From Planctomycetota bacterium (lineage in GTDB: Bacteria; Planctomycetota; PUPC01; JACPCR01): DNA of 38,675 nt. The DNA lies in the NCBI GenBank assembly GCA_027625095.1, contig JAQBXN010000080.1:1-38675 (forward strand), read 5' to 3'. Below the pieces are notes generated by a model. The model worked only from the letters and a program-made list of their open reading frames with translations, was not told where the DNA came from and did no database searches. Positions 16,689 through 26,056 of the stretch are shown here, one piece after another; positions within the stretch are counted from its first letter, which is position 1, and every line of letters starts with the position of its first letter. A program made the translations under genes and the position numbers.

Positions 16689-19087
16689 TGAACGAATTCT
16701 TACTCAAGTTTTTCAGTTTTAATTCCGAAAGGGCAGGGGAGGGGGTCTTTCGGTTCAGCTCCCCCTGGCCCGGGGTGATGACCATTATTGTCGTGGGGTC
16801 ACTCATTCTCCTGTTCCGTCACCTCTATCGGACCGAGAAGGCCAAGGCCTCAATGCGAGTGCGACGAGTGATGACGGTTTTTAGATGCCTGGCCGCATTC
16901 GTAATAATTTTCATGTTGTTTCGGCCGATCCACGTCGTGGAGAGGGTAGAGGAACGTGAAAGATATGCCCTGCTCCTTATCGATGATTCTGTCAGCATGA
17001 CACTTCGTGATAATTACAAGGAGGCCACGAAACAAAAACTCGCCAGCCTGTGTCAAGAACCTGACGGCCCACCACAACATCCTGACCCCGAAAAGTTAAC
17101 GCGCCTCGAGCTGGTAAACGCCGCGCTTAACAACAAAAGCATCAACCTGGTTGACTCGTTGCGACTGAATGTTGAACTGAAAGCGTTCAGTTTCTCGGAT
17201 ACTTTGAAACCCATTCAATTGCCCACGGCACAAGCGGTTCCAGACCCGAACAATGAGAGGCCACAGGAGAAAACTTTCATCTCAATCGAGCCACGTGGAC
17301 CTGTCACACGCATGGGCGACGCGATTGCCAATGCGGCAAACAGCCTCCGTGGCCAGCAGATAGCCGGCCTGATCTTGATTACGGATGGGCAATCCAACCT
17401 CGGCCTTGGGGCAGAGGACGCAGTGGTTGAAAATGCTGTCCGCCGAGTTCCCCCGTTTCCGATTATCGCGGTCGGCGTTGGCAATCCAGAGGCAGGAAAA
17501 GACCTCGAAATCCTGCAGGTGTTGGCCCGGGAAGCCTGCTTTGTCAACGACGAGGTCGTATTCTCGGTCCTTATCAGGAACCAGGGCTACGAAACCGCAG
17601 ATGTAGGCTTGAAATTGATGGAAAACGACATTGTGGTTGAAGAGCAGGCAGTGTCATTGCCGAAGAGCGGTGAATCAAAGGATGTGAAAATTCGGTACCG
17701 ACCGCGGGTGGTTGGAAGGTTCACCTATGAGATCCTTTTGGAAGAGCAGGAAGGTGAGGCGGTTACCACTAACAACGGGCGGAAGCATCTGATGAGCGTG
17801 GTGGATGATAAGGTGCGCGTGCTTTATGTAGCCGGCCATCCTGGCTGGGATTACCGGTTTCTGAAAAATGCGATGATCAGGGATCACTCCACTGAGGTCA
17901 GCACTCTCCTGCAAACTGCGGATGCAGAGTTTGTGCAGGAAGGCAACCGCCGTATTTCACGATTTCCTCTGAACAGGCAGGAACTCTACGAATACGATGT
18001 CATCGTCTTTTCTGATGTTGACTTCACCAGCTTCAGCGAGGAACAATTTGAAGCAATGCTCGGGTTCGTGGAAGACCTGGGTGGTGGTATTTTTTTTCAA
18101 CTCGGGCCTTACAATCGGCTTCACTCCCTGGCCAACTGTCCGTTGTCAAAATTACTGCCGGTGGTGCCGACGGATGCGGGAGTACTGAATCGCGCCGCCA
18201 TCCCCGATGCATTCACTCCCCGACTCACTCCGGAAGGCCTGGGACATCCCATCCTCAATCTGGAGGCAGATCCTGTAAAGAATGCACAGAGATGGTCTGA
18301 AATGCCGGGATTCTACTGGTATCTGCCTGTCCAACAGGCCAGGTCCGGTTCTCAAGTGCTGATGGAGCATCCATACGATAAGAATGAATTTGGCAACTAT
18401 CCGCTACTGGCAGTCCAGATTTACGGAGCGGGGCGTTCCGCATTCCTTGCGGCGGCCTCCACGTGGCGTTGGCGTAATTTTTTTGGCGACCTCTATTTCT
18501 ACAGGTTTTGGGGTCAATCCATCCGTTTCCTCAGCACCGGAAGATTGCTCGGTCAGAATCGACGTGCAACTTTGGTCACAGACAAAAATACATACCAATT
18601 GGGGGATGAGGTGTTGATATCTGCGAGGTTGCTTGATGAACTGTATCGACCACTTGAACAACCTGAAATCAACCTTCAGATTCGGGTAAACGAGGGGCAG
18701 GAGACCCTGAGCCTGAAGCCGGTCCCACGCAGGCCGGGTACATACAAAGGCACGTATCTTCCGCAGTATTCAGGCCAGCATATGGCAATCATTGAGCTGG
18801 AGGCCGAGGAGGCTGTTTCCCGGGTCTTTGCGGTAACAAAACCTTCGCTGGAATTTGATCGGGCTGAAACAAACGAAAGCCTGCTTCGTCGCCTCGCAAC
18901 GCTTTCAGGTGGCCACTATTTTTCCCTGGATCAGATTGGGGAAGTACCGGGCAAAATTTCGCAGTTGCAGGAGAACATCGTGACAGAGGAAGAGGATGAA
19001 TTGTGGGATTCGCCCTTCTTCCTGCTTTTATTCAGCGGCCTGCTTATCTGCGAATGGGTTTTGCGCAAAAGGCGGATGATGATATAG
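16688..19087 (+). CDS. VWA / glutamine amidotransferase-like membrane protein
   Basis: A 799-residue inner-membrane protein. Two N-terminal helices (about 29-46 and 63-80) are followed by a VWA domain with D99-x-S101-x-S103 (DDSVS) and ILITDGQSN. The central part has the GATase-like hallmark VLYVAGHPGWDYRFLKNAM; no catalytic Cys/His/Glu triad is apparent. A C-terminal helix (FFLLLFSGLLICEWVL) is followed by a basic tail. I chose ATG 16688 over the GTG at 16685 because it overlaps the preceding TGA by one base. A paralogous arrangement with the 14508 gene suggests the two form a pair. Confidence 0.88.
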   Translation: MNEFLLKFFSFNSERAGEGVFRFSSPWPGVMTIIVVGSLILLFRHLYRTEKAKASMRVRRVMTVFRCLAAFVIIFMLFRPIHVVERVEERERYALLLIDDSVSMTLRDNYKEATKQKLASLCQEPDGPPQHPDPEKLTRLELVNAALNNKSINLVDSLRLNVELKAFSFSDTLKPIQLPTAQAVPDPNNERPQEKTFISIEPRGPVTRMGDAIANAANSLRGQQIAGLILITDGQSNLGLGAEDAVVENAVRRVPPFPIIAVGVGNPEAGKDLEILQVLAREACFVNDEVVFSVLIRNQGYETADVGLKLMENDIVVEEQAVSLPKSGESKDVKIRYRPRVVGRFTYEILLEEQEGEAVTTNNGRKHLMSVVDDKVRVLYVAGHPGWDYRFLKNAMIRDHSTEVSTLLQTADAEFVQEGNRRISRFPLNRQELYEYDVIVFSDVDFTSFSEEQFEAMLGFVEDLGGGIFFQLGPYNRLHSLANCPLSKLLPVVPTDAGVLNRAAIPDAFTPRLTPEGLGHPILNLEADPVKNAQRWSEMPGFYWYLPVQQARSGSQVLMEHPYDKNEFGNYPLLAVQIYGAGRSAFLAAASTWRWRNFFGDLYFYRFWGQSIRFLSTGRLLGQNRRATLVTDKNTYQLGDEVLISARLLDELYRPLEQPEINLQIRVNEGQETLSLKPVPRRPGTYKGTYLPQYSGQHMAIIELEAEEAVSRVFAVTKPSLEFDRAETNESLLRRLATLSGGHYFSLDQIGEVPGKISQLQENIVTEEEDELWDSPFFLLLFSGLLICEWVLRKRRMMI

Positions 19088-19193
19088 TCCCCCGTTTCGT
19101 AAGTTCTTATATTCTAGGATGATGGATTGCCTCCCATGCCACTCGGGGCAATATTCCCACCTTCGACATTTCAAGCCTGCAATCTGGCGAAAC

Positions 19194-20195
19194 ATGATCT
19201 TTATCCTTCTACCGGTACTTGTGATAGCCAATCCGATTTATTCTGAGGAATCACAGGTCTCGGCGGTATTCCAGAATTCAAAGCAACTCGACGGAAACAT
19301 TTCCAGTGGTCTGGCTTATTTAGCCTCCCATCAGAGCCGCGACGGTTCGTGGGGTGGGGGAGCGCACCCCCGGAACGTCGGAATCACCGGCCTGTGTGTG
19401 ATGGCTTTTCTCTCGAGTGGAGACCTGCCGGAGGAGGGCAAGTACTCCAGCCAAGTCTCACTTGGCCTCAACTATCTCATAAATTCAACCCGCCGCGATG
19501 GTTTCATAACGAATGAAGGGGCAAACATGTACGCCCACGGGTTTGCAACTTTGTGCTTGGCCGAAGCTTATGGTGTCAGCCCGAAATTCCCTGAATTAGG
19601 AGAAAAGCTTCGTGATGCAGTCGGCCTCATCGTCCGCACCCAGAAGCCAGATGGCGGATGGCGCTACACACCTGACCGGGTTGGAGTCTCCGATCTATCG
19701 GTAACCGTCTGCCAGTTGCAAGCGCTTCGAGCCGCAAGAAACACTGGAATAAAAGTTCCAAAGCAGACTATCAATCAAGCGGTGGACTACATCTCCAAGT
19801 GTGCGAATTCGAACGGGACATTTCGATACATGCCGATGCAGCACGGTTTTTCGCTGGCTATGACCTGCGCCGCTGTCACCGCGCTCTATGTGACTGGCGA
19901 TTACCATTCAGAGCTTCTGGTAAACGGAATTGAATACCTTTTAAATTATGCGAATCAAGGAATTCGACGTCACAACTATTTTTTTTATGCGCATTACTAC
20001 GGAGCTCAGGCCATGTTTCAGGCCGGAGGAAAATACTGGCAAACCTGGTATCCCAAGATACGGGACGAGCTGGTTCGAAGGCAGCGCCCGGACGGCAGTT
20101 GGACCGGGGATGAAATCGGCCCTGCATTCGGGACCGCAATGGCCCTTATAGTGTTGCAAATTCCTAAACAGTACCTGCCCATCTTTCAAAGGTAA
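19194..20195 (+). CDS. Secreted prenyltransferase/squalene-cyclase-fold repeat protein
   Basis: A 333-residue protein of the alpha/alpha-barrel type found in squalene-hopene cyclases and terpenoid enzymes. Repeats of the QW type are visible: HQSRDGSWGGG, TQKPDGGWRY and RQRPDGSWTGDE, with aromatic-rich stretches between. Start ATG 19194 gives a signal peptide (MIFILLPVLVIANPIYS); the longer frame from 19119 would hide it. No DxDD catalytic motif of cyclases is present, so it is probably a binding or structural version acting outside the cytoplasm. Such proteins recur in DUF58/VWA clusters of Planctomycetota-like genomes. Confidence 0.82.
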   Translation: MIFILLPVLVIANPIYSEESQVSAVFQNSKQLDGNISSGLAYLASHQSRDGSWGGGAHPRNVGITGLCVMAFLSSGDLPEEGKYSSQVSLGLNYLINSTRRDGFITNEGANMYAHGFATLCLAEAYGVSPKFPELGEKLRDAVGLIVRTQKPDGGWRYTPDRVGVSDLSVTVCQLQALRAARNTGIKVPKQTINQAVDYISKCANSNGTFRYMPMQHGFSLAMTCAAVTALYVTGDYHSELLVNGIEYLLNYANQGIRRHNYFFYAHYYGAQAMFQAGGKYWQTWYPKIRDELVRRQRPDGSWTGDEIGPAFGTAMALIVLQIPKQYLPIFQR

Positions 20196-20198
20196 GCC

Positions 20199-23100
20199 GT
20201 GGCTCATCGCCTGGAAGAAAAACTTCAGAGTTTGCGAACAAGACTGCGCATTAGTCTTGCTGTTGCCGGAATCGGCAGACTGCTGATGATCACCCTTACA
20301 TATTTTGCAATGACGTTCCTGTTGGACTGGTTGTTTCATCTGACAGGTGCGACACGCCTTTTCATGCTATTGGTAGGTGTTGCCTGCATAGGATTTACGT
20401 TTGTAAGACATCTGATGCAGCCGCTGGCTCTTCCCCTCAACCAGGACAATCTGGCATTGCTGATTGAAAGGCATTTTCCAGAATTGAAGGAAAGCCTGAT
20501 AAGCGCCGTACAATTCAAACGCGGAGGCACTGCCAGCTCCGAGCCACTCATCCGCCGAGTGCTGGAAGAGGTAGACAAAAATGCCTCGCATATCGACTTT
20601 GCTCGAATTATTTCAATCAAGAAACCGGTAGAGTTTTTTGCCTTGGGCAGCCTCCTGTTGTTGGTTTGTGCCTTCCAAACTTTCTCAAATCCACATCTCG
20701 TCAGGATCTGGGCATCCAGGATGGTAAATCCCTATTCCGCTGTTCAATGGCCGAGAAGTACTCAACTCAGTCTCGGATTGCAAAAGGTGACAAAAATCGC
20801 TCGTGGAGAAGATCTCCATTTTGAAATTTCCGTTAACCGGGGCCAGCCTTCAAAAGTCATTGTCGAATATGAAAATGAGCAAGGAACAATAGGCATACGG
20901 CGTATCAACAAGAACTCCGGTAATCAATTCAAGGCATTCTTTCCCCGTCTGTCGGAACCGATGAAAATTCGAGCGAAAGGTGGGGACGATATTACAGACT
21001 GGCACAGCATTGAGGTCTTGGAAAGACCGAGGGTGACGCGAATTAACGTGGAGGTCGAATATCCAGAATATACCGGACAAAAGAAAGAGGTATTGCAGGA
21101 AGGGCAGGGGAATGTGCATGCAGTGGCTGGCACCAAGCTCAAAATCAAGGCTTATACGGATATCCCTGTCTACCGGGCAATTCTTGCTGTGGAGAATGGA
21201 AACCCAACTCAGATGGAAATTACGGATTCACAGAACCTGCAAGGTGAAGTTACTCTGCGCCCGGAGTTTCTGTCCTATCGCGTTGAAGTTCAGACCCAGG
21301 ACGAAATTGCCAACTCCAATCCACTCACATTCAAGCTGAGTATAGTTCCCGACAACCCTCCACTCATAAAACTCCAGGACCTGGAATCAGAACAGGAATA
21401 TACCGCGAACGGCGAGCTTCCCTTGCAGTATTCGGCAAAGGACGATTTCGGCATTCAGTCTGTTTCGCTGAAGTGGCAGATCCCCGCCGCGGCCGGAACT
21501 GCCGAAGAAGACCGAGGAGGAGAATCAATTCTCCTTGATCAAATTGAAAAAAAGAAAGTGATTCAGTCTGAATACACTTGGAAGCTTGAAACTCTGAAAC
21601 TGCATGAGGGTGGGAAAGCCACTTTCCATCTTGAAGCAAGTGATTACGACGAGGTTCAGGGCCCCAACATTGGTAAGACACGCGAATACACCATCCACAT
21701 TGTTTCCAGCGCGAAACTCGAAGCAACTCTGGTCCAGCGCGAAAGTGCAGCCCGCCGCGAACTGGAACATCTGCGCAAACAACAGCAACTCACCCGCCGC
21801 AGAGTTGAGGATATTTATGAGACGCTTAACCAAAATGGCGAGTTGGATACAAAGTCTCAAGAACAGCATGTAAAAGCCGAGCTTGAACAGCGTCAAATCA
21901 CCAGAGATGCATCTGCGCTGAAGGACAATCTACGGTCCATGCTCAGCTATATTAAGAACAACAAGCTCACCGGCTTTGAAAGAGAAGATCAGATAGAAGC
22001 GATGAAATTTGGTCTGGAACAGCTCACCTCCAACCAGATGCCCAAAGCGGGAGAGGCGTTGCAACAATCCAGAGCAAACAGCAGGGATGCCAAGCCGGAA
22101 ATCAAGCAATTAAACGAAGCAATTACTCTCCAGAAAGACACGGAACGTAAGCTCGAAGAAATGCTGGCCACTGAAAATGAAGGTGGCGAATTGGATAAAC
22201 TGATCCAGCGAGCTCGCAACCTTACAAATCGTCAACAGCGCCTGAATCAGAAGACCAAGGAATCCGCGCTGAAACTACTGGGTCGCAGTAAAGAAAGCTT
22301 GGATGAAGAAGAAAAGACTGAGATTGAGAGTCTGATTCGCGACCAGGCTAAGGTTGCTGAAACTTACAAAGATCTTGAGCAGCGTATCGGCAATCTCATA
22401 GACACCACCGAGAAGGACAATCCAGAGCTTTCAGGGCAGTTACTCTCTGTACTTTCAGAAGCAAGACAGTCACAGATACGCACAGAGATGAGCAGCGCAG
22501 AAATGGCGCTATCCGAAAACAAACTGCTTTCCGCACTTAAACCGCAGGAAAACGTCGATAAAACATTACAGCGTCTCTTGGAACGCCTGAGAAGAAGTAA
22601 GAGCCTTGAGGATAAAGGCCTCGAATCCTTTAAGAATGACTTATCCACAAAATTCAAAGAAATGATGCAGTTATCTGAAAACCAGCAATTTCTAAGCGAA
22701 ATGCAGAAGCAAGCTCAGGAACCGAAAGAGCAAATCAAGAAATCGAGACGCCAACTTGACCAACTTAAAAAAGAACAGGAGGAATTGAATACAAAGACAA
22801 AAGAAGGCCAGAAGCTGCCCCAGGATCAGCAACCTGATGCCATGCAGAAACTGGCTGAGGAGCAATCGCAGACGAAAGACAACACAGAGCAGCAAAGTCA
22901 GAATCTTCAACAGATGGCAGAAAATGCACGTAAGAAAGGCCAAACATTTTCAGCACCAATAGAAAAGGCCGCAGAGCGTACCGCTGAGGCATCACAGCAG
23001 ATGGCTGAAGCAGAGAAAGACTTGAAAAAGAGCACGCCGAAAGAAGCCAGCCAGAAACAGGAGAATGCAGAACAAGCTCTTGTTGATGCGGAAAAGCTCA

Positions 23101-24119
23101 TGGAGGAAGCAGAAAAGGATGCTGACAAAACAGCATCCGATCAAAATCCTCAGCTTCAGGAAAAGCAAAAAGATTATGCGGAGCAGTCAACAAAGATGGC
23201 AGGCGAAATCCAGAAAACGAGTGAAGGTCAGCAATCCCGGCGTCTGCAGACCAAGCAGAATCTTGAGGATGCAGCCAACCAGATGCAAAAGGCATCAGAG
23301 GCCATGAACCTGTCTCAAGAAGCGATGAAAGAGAACAAGCAGGCTGAGGCTGGCGAGAATCAGAAGAAGGCGATGGATTCACTGCAAAAATCTATGCAGA
23401 AGATTGCGGATGTACTGCGTCAAATTTCAGCAACAGAACGGCAAAAAAAATTGGACCGCATCCGCAAGGACCTGACGGAACTTGTTCGATTCCAGAAAGA
23501 CATTAATGACGTTATCGCTGAGGCCTATCAGAAGAAGCTTAGAGATGAGTTGGACCGTGCACTGACTATGCGAATTGGCCAACTGAATGAGGCTCAAGAT
23601 GAGCAAGTCAAAAGGGGAGAGGATCTCCTGTTACACATCTCGGATGACACCGTTCCTTTGTTTGCCTGGTCCTTGAAAGAGGTGATCAAAGTTATGGGCC
23701 TGCTTGGAACGCGGCTGGGCCAACGACAGATTGGGTTGGTCACCCAAAGAATGGCGAGTTCAGTTTATTCGGAATTACAAGCCCTTCTTGGGCTTGTCCA
23801 TGAGCAGGAGCAGAAAGAGCAGCAAGAACAAGGACAATCACAGCCGCAAGAACAGGCAGATCAATCGCCTCCCAAAGATTTGCCGCTGATTCCGCCGCTA
23901 CTGCAACTAAAGATGTTGAAACGAATGGAATTTGAACTCTATCGCGAGACCCGGACCATCGAAATAGAAAAAGTTCTCAATCCCGGGACTCCGCTTCCTC
24001 CATTCTTGGAAAAGCGAATGACCGAGATGGCGGACCGCCAAAGCGAATTGGCAAAGATAACGGAAACACTCGGCAAACTGATGCAACAGCAGTACGAATC
24101 CAGCGGAAATCAAAAATGA
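20199..24119 (+). CDS. Giant DUF4175-like membrane coiled-coil protein
   Basis: A 1306-residue protein. Three membrane helices lie near the N-terminus (about 18-43, 52-70 and 145-162), as in DUF4175 family proteins. Residues about 165-520 look like beta-sandwich or Ig-like domains (DDFGIQSVSLKWQIP and similar). From about 520 to 1240 the sequence is a very long charged, Gln/Glu/Lys-rich coiled coil, ending with a Gln-rich linker and a conserved-looking tail. The start is GTG at 20199, three bases after the preceding stop. The stop overlaps the next ATG (ATGA at 24116-24119). It probably spans from the inner membrane into the periplasm as a scaffold; function is not established. Confidence 0.8.
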   Translation: MAHRLEEKLQSLRTRLRISLAVAGIGRLLMITLTYFAMTFLLDWLFHLTGATRLFMLLVGVACIGFTFVRHLMQPLALPLNQDNLALLIERHFPELKESLISAVQFKRGGTASSEPLIRRVLEEVDKNASHIDFARIISIKKPVEFFALGSLLLLVCAFQTFSNPHLVRIWASRMVNPYSAVQWPRSTQLSLGLQKVTKIARGEDLHFEISVNRGQPSKVIVEYENEQGTIGIRRINKNSGNQFKAFFPRLSEPMKIRAKGGDDITDWHSIEVLERPRVTRINVEVEYPEYTGQKKEVLQEGQGNVHAVAGTKLKIKAYTDIPVYRAILAVENGNPTQMEITDSQNLQGEVTLRPEFLSYRVEVQTQDEIANSNPLTFKLSIVPDNPPLIKLQDLESEQEYTANGELPLQYSAKDDFGIQSVSLKWQIPAAAGTAEEDRGGESILLDQIEKKKVIQSEYTWKLETLKLHEGGKATFHLEASDYDEVQGPNIGKTREYTIHIVSSAKLEATLVQRESAARRELEHLRKQQQLTRRRVEDIYETLNQNGELDTKSQEQHVKAELEQRQITRDASALKDNLRSMLSYIKNNKLTGFEREDQIEAMKFGLEQLTSNQMPKAGEALQQSRANSRDAKPEIKQLNEAITLQKDTERKLEEMLATENEGGELDKLIQRARNLTNRQQRLNQKTKESALKLLGRSKESLDEEEKTEIESLIRDQAKVAETYKDLEQRIGNLIDTTEKDNPELSGQLLSVLSEARQSQIRTEMSSAEMALSENKLLSALKPQENVDKTLQRLLERLRRSKSLEDKGLESFKNDLSTKFKEMMQLSENQQFLSEMQKQAQEPKEQIKKSRRQLDQLKKEQEELNTKTKEGQKLPQDQQPDAMQKLAEEQSQTKDNTEQQSQNLQQMAENARKKGQTFSAPIEKAAERTAEASQQMAEAEKDLKKSTPKEASQKQENAEQALVDAEKLMEEAEKDADKTASDQNPQLQEKQKDYAEQSTKMAGEIQKTSEGQQSRRLQTKQNLEDAANQMQKASEAMNLSQEAMKENKQAEAGENQKKAMDSLQKSMQKIADVLRQISATERQKKLDRIRKDLTELVRFQKDINDVIAEAYQKKLRDELDRALTMRIGQLNEAQDEQVKRGEDLLLHISDDTVPLFAWSLKEVIKVMGLLGTRLGQRQIGLVTQRMASSVYSELQALLGLVHEQEQKEQQEQGQSQPQEQADQSPPKDLPLIPPLLQLKMLKRMEFELYRETRTIEIEKVLNPGTPLPPFLEKRMTEMADRQSELAKITETLGKLMQQQYESSGNQK

Positions 24120-24736
24120 TTAAATTACTAGGACTTGTCATTGTCTTAACTTGGACTGCGCCTGCGTTCGCCCACAAAGAGGTGAAGCCTGAGGATAAAA
24201 CTGAATTGGATGCCACGGATCCAATTAAGCTCGTTCGTGAATACATGAAAAAAGCAGAACAGGGCCTCGCAAGTGGTCAAACAAGTTCTGGAACTATCGT
24301 AGCTCAGGAGGAAGCAATGATACTCCTGGATAAGCTCATCAAAGCTGCAGAGCAACAACAAAAGGAAAAAGAAAAGGAAAACCAAGATCAGAATAAGCAG
24401 GAGCAGCAACAGAAGAACAAATCAAACGGCCAGCAGGAAAAACAGCAGGAACAGCAAGAGAAGCAGCAGCAGAAACAGCAAGAGCAGGAAGAGCAACAGT
24501 CTGAGAAGGAGAAGCAGGAACAGAAGGCATCGCAGAACGACAAGCCATCAGAACAACCTAAACCTGGCGAAGCGGAAATTCCTCCCGCATCCGGTATCGA
24601 GGCCAGAGGGGAAGAATGGGGTACGTTGCCGCCTCAGCTTCGTCGTGAATTGATTGAAGGTATGCGTGAAAACCTGCCCGAAAAATATAAAGAATTGCTC
24701 AAGTCATATTACAAAAAATTAGCCGAAATAGAGTAG
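24116..24736 (+). CDS. Secreted Gln/Glu-rich coiled-coil protein
   Basis: A 206-residue exported protein. Residues 1-19 are a signal peptide (MIKLLGLVIVLTWTAPAFA). The middle (about 80-145) is almost entirely Gln, Glu and Lys in short units such as QQEKQQEQQEKQQ. The C-terminus is different and well ordered (WGTLPPQLRRELIEGMREN, then PEKYKELLKSYYKKLAE), the type of tail seen in small proteins next to DUF4175 genes. The start overlaps the upstream stop. Its composition echoes the Gln-rich C-terminus of the DUF4175-like protein, so the two may interact. Confidence 0.8.
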   Translation: MIKLLGLVIVLTWTAPAFAHKEVKPEDKTELDATDPIKLVREYMKKAEQGLASGQTSSGTIVAQEEAMILLDKLIKAAEQQQKEKEKENQDQNKQEQQQKNKSNGQQEKQQEQQEKQQQKQQEQEEQQSEKEKQEQKASQNDKPSEQPKPGEAEIPPASGIEARGEEWGTLPPQLRRELIEGMRENLPEKYKELLKSYYKKLAEIE

Positions 24737-24741
24737 GGGAG
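24735..24741 (+). promoter_or_regulatory. Ribosome binding site fixing a TTG start
   Basis: AGGGGAG lies seven bases before the TTG at 24749, an ideal spacing. It is only one base before the alternative TTG at 24743, which is therefore unlikely. This decides the start of the HEAT/TPR gene. Confidence 0.6.
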
Positions 24742-24748
24742 TTTGATC

Positions 24749-25708
24749 TTGCGTACTGTTGGATCTTGCCACAAATCAGCCCTGAGCCCATTGTTCGTAC
24801 TGGCGGTTCTGAGCCTCGCTGCGGAAGAACCCGTTTCTGTCGAATCCGGGAAGGAAACAGAAAAGGTAGTCGTCATCCAGGTAGATCCGAAGCTGAGGTC
24901 AGAAATCGAAGAACTGATACCGAGCCTCGGCCACACCAAGTATGAAGTAAGAAACGCAACCATGGAAAAACTGATTTCCATGGGCGATCCCGCCGCCGAA
25001 GTTCTCAGCGCATTCAAATACCACCGAAACCCCGAGATTCGTCAGCTCATCAATCTGATCAGAATTCACATCAAATGGAAAATTTCGACCAAACTGAATG
25101 CAGAACTCGGTGACTTCATGACCACCTACGAAGATAGACTGTGGGAACAACGACAACGCGTCATCGTGGCGATTGGTTTTATTGGCAAGGAAGAGGTCAT
25201 TCCGACACTTATTGCCATTATCCGGCATGATCCTGACACTCGGGTAAAGCAGACCGCGATTGCCGCCCTCTACAAAATGGGAGAAGCGGGTATCGCGGCG
25301 CTGATCGAGGCAGGAATAGATATCGACGGGCTTGAGCCGCATTATGTCGACATATTTATTTCGCTCGGCAATCGATACCTTACGGATGGGAAGTACGACA
25401 AAGCCGAGGCCCAATATCTTAAGGCATTAAAGACCGATCCTAAGAATCCAATCGCCGCGTACAATATGGCCTGCACATATTCACTAAAAGAGGAACTGAA
25501 AGCTTCGCTTGACTGGTTGGAAAAAGCTGTCGAGTTCGGCTTTGATGACTTTACCTGGATGCAGGAAGACCCGGATCTCAAGAACCTGCTTGAGGAAGCC
25601 AGATTTAAAGAGATTGTGCGGTTGCGCGGCCGAGGAAAAACCCCACTTGGCGATGACGGATTCGATCTGGACTTCGGGGATTTTCCTGATGAGGCTCCGG
25701 ACAATTGA
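24749..25708 (+). CDS. Secreted HEAT-repeat and TPR protein
   Basis: A 319-residue protein, last of the Bat-like cluster. A short hydrophobic N-terminus (about 11-24, ALSPLFVLAVLSLA) looks like a signal peptide. Residues about 50-190 are HEAT-like helical pairs (YEVRNATMEKLISMGDPAA, VIPTLIAIIRHDPDTRVKQ). Residues about 205-280 are TPR units (FISLGNRYLTDGKYDKAE, NPIAAYNMACTYSL). It ends in an acidic tail. The start is taken as TTG 24749 because of the Shine-Dalgarno at 24735-24741. Both repeat types are protein-binding scaffolds, fitting an accessory role in an envelope complex. Confidence 0.85.
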   Translation: MRTVGSCHKSALSPLFVLAVLSLAAEEPVSVESGKETEKVVVIQVDPKLRSEIEELIPSLGHTKYEVRNATMEKLISMGDPAAEVLSAFKYHRNPEIRQLINLIRIHIKWKISTKLNAELGDFMTTYEDRLWEQRQRVIVAIGFIGKEEVIPTLIAIIRHDPDTRVKQTAIAALYKMGEAGIAALIEAGIDIDGLEPHYVDIFISLGNRYLTDGKYDKAEAQYLKALKTDPKNPIAAYNMACTYSLKEELKASLDWLEKAVEFGFDDFTWMQEDPDLKNLLEEARFKEIVRLRGRGKTPLGDDGFDLDFGDFPDEAPDN

Positions 25709-25730
25709 GCTAAAAACAGCATAAGAAAAA

Positions 25731-26006
25731 TTATCGGACGTTATTTCCGCGGTTGTCTAGCTCTTCCCGCACATCTGTATGAAGCCTGTCAACCAGTGCT
25801 CCAATGCAGATGAAAAGGTACCGATCCTTTTCATCTGGGCTCATCTGAGAGATAAGGAACGATATCTCGCTGGCCACATCACAGAAATCCGCCTGAAAGG
25901 TATTTTTTACGATAATCTCGTCATAGATCGTCTCGATGAACTGGTCAAGATTTCCATCGAGGTCGATACTTATACCGGTAGTCAAAGATACTTGGTGAGA
26001 TTCCAT
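25731..26006 (-). CDS. Small acidic hypothetical protein
   Basis: A 91-residue frame starting ATG at 26006, between the HEAT/TPR gene and lptF, on the opposite strand. It fills a 350-base gap that otherwise holds nothing. The protein is acidic and looks foldable (SIDLDGNLDQFIETIYDEI, FLISQMSPDEKDRYLFI), with plausible codon choice. No Shine-Dalgarno is clear; a TTG at 26036 would add ten residues. It resembles no family I know. It would be transcribed towards the 3' end of the Bat-like cluster. Confidence 0.5.
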   Translation of the reverse strand: MESHQVSLTTGISIDLDGNLDQFIETIYDEIIVKNTFQADFCDVASEISFLISQMSPDEKDRYLFICIGALVDRLHTDVREELDNRGNNVR

Positions 26007-26056
26007 GTTTGCTGGTTCACTCTGAACTGGTGTCAATTTAGCATTCAGAATAGAAG

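Noticed and set aside
24370..24540. Tandem CAG/GAA-type DNA repeats as a microsatellite
   Set aside because: The periodicity follows Gln/Glu/Lys codons of the exported protein; units vary in sequence and length.
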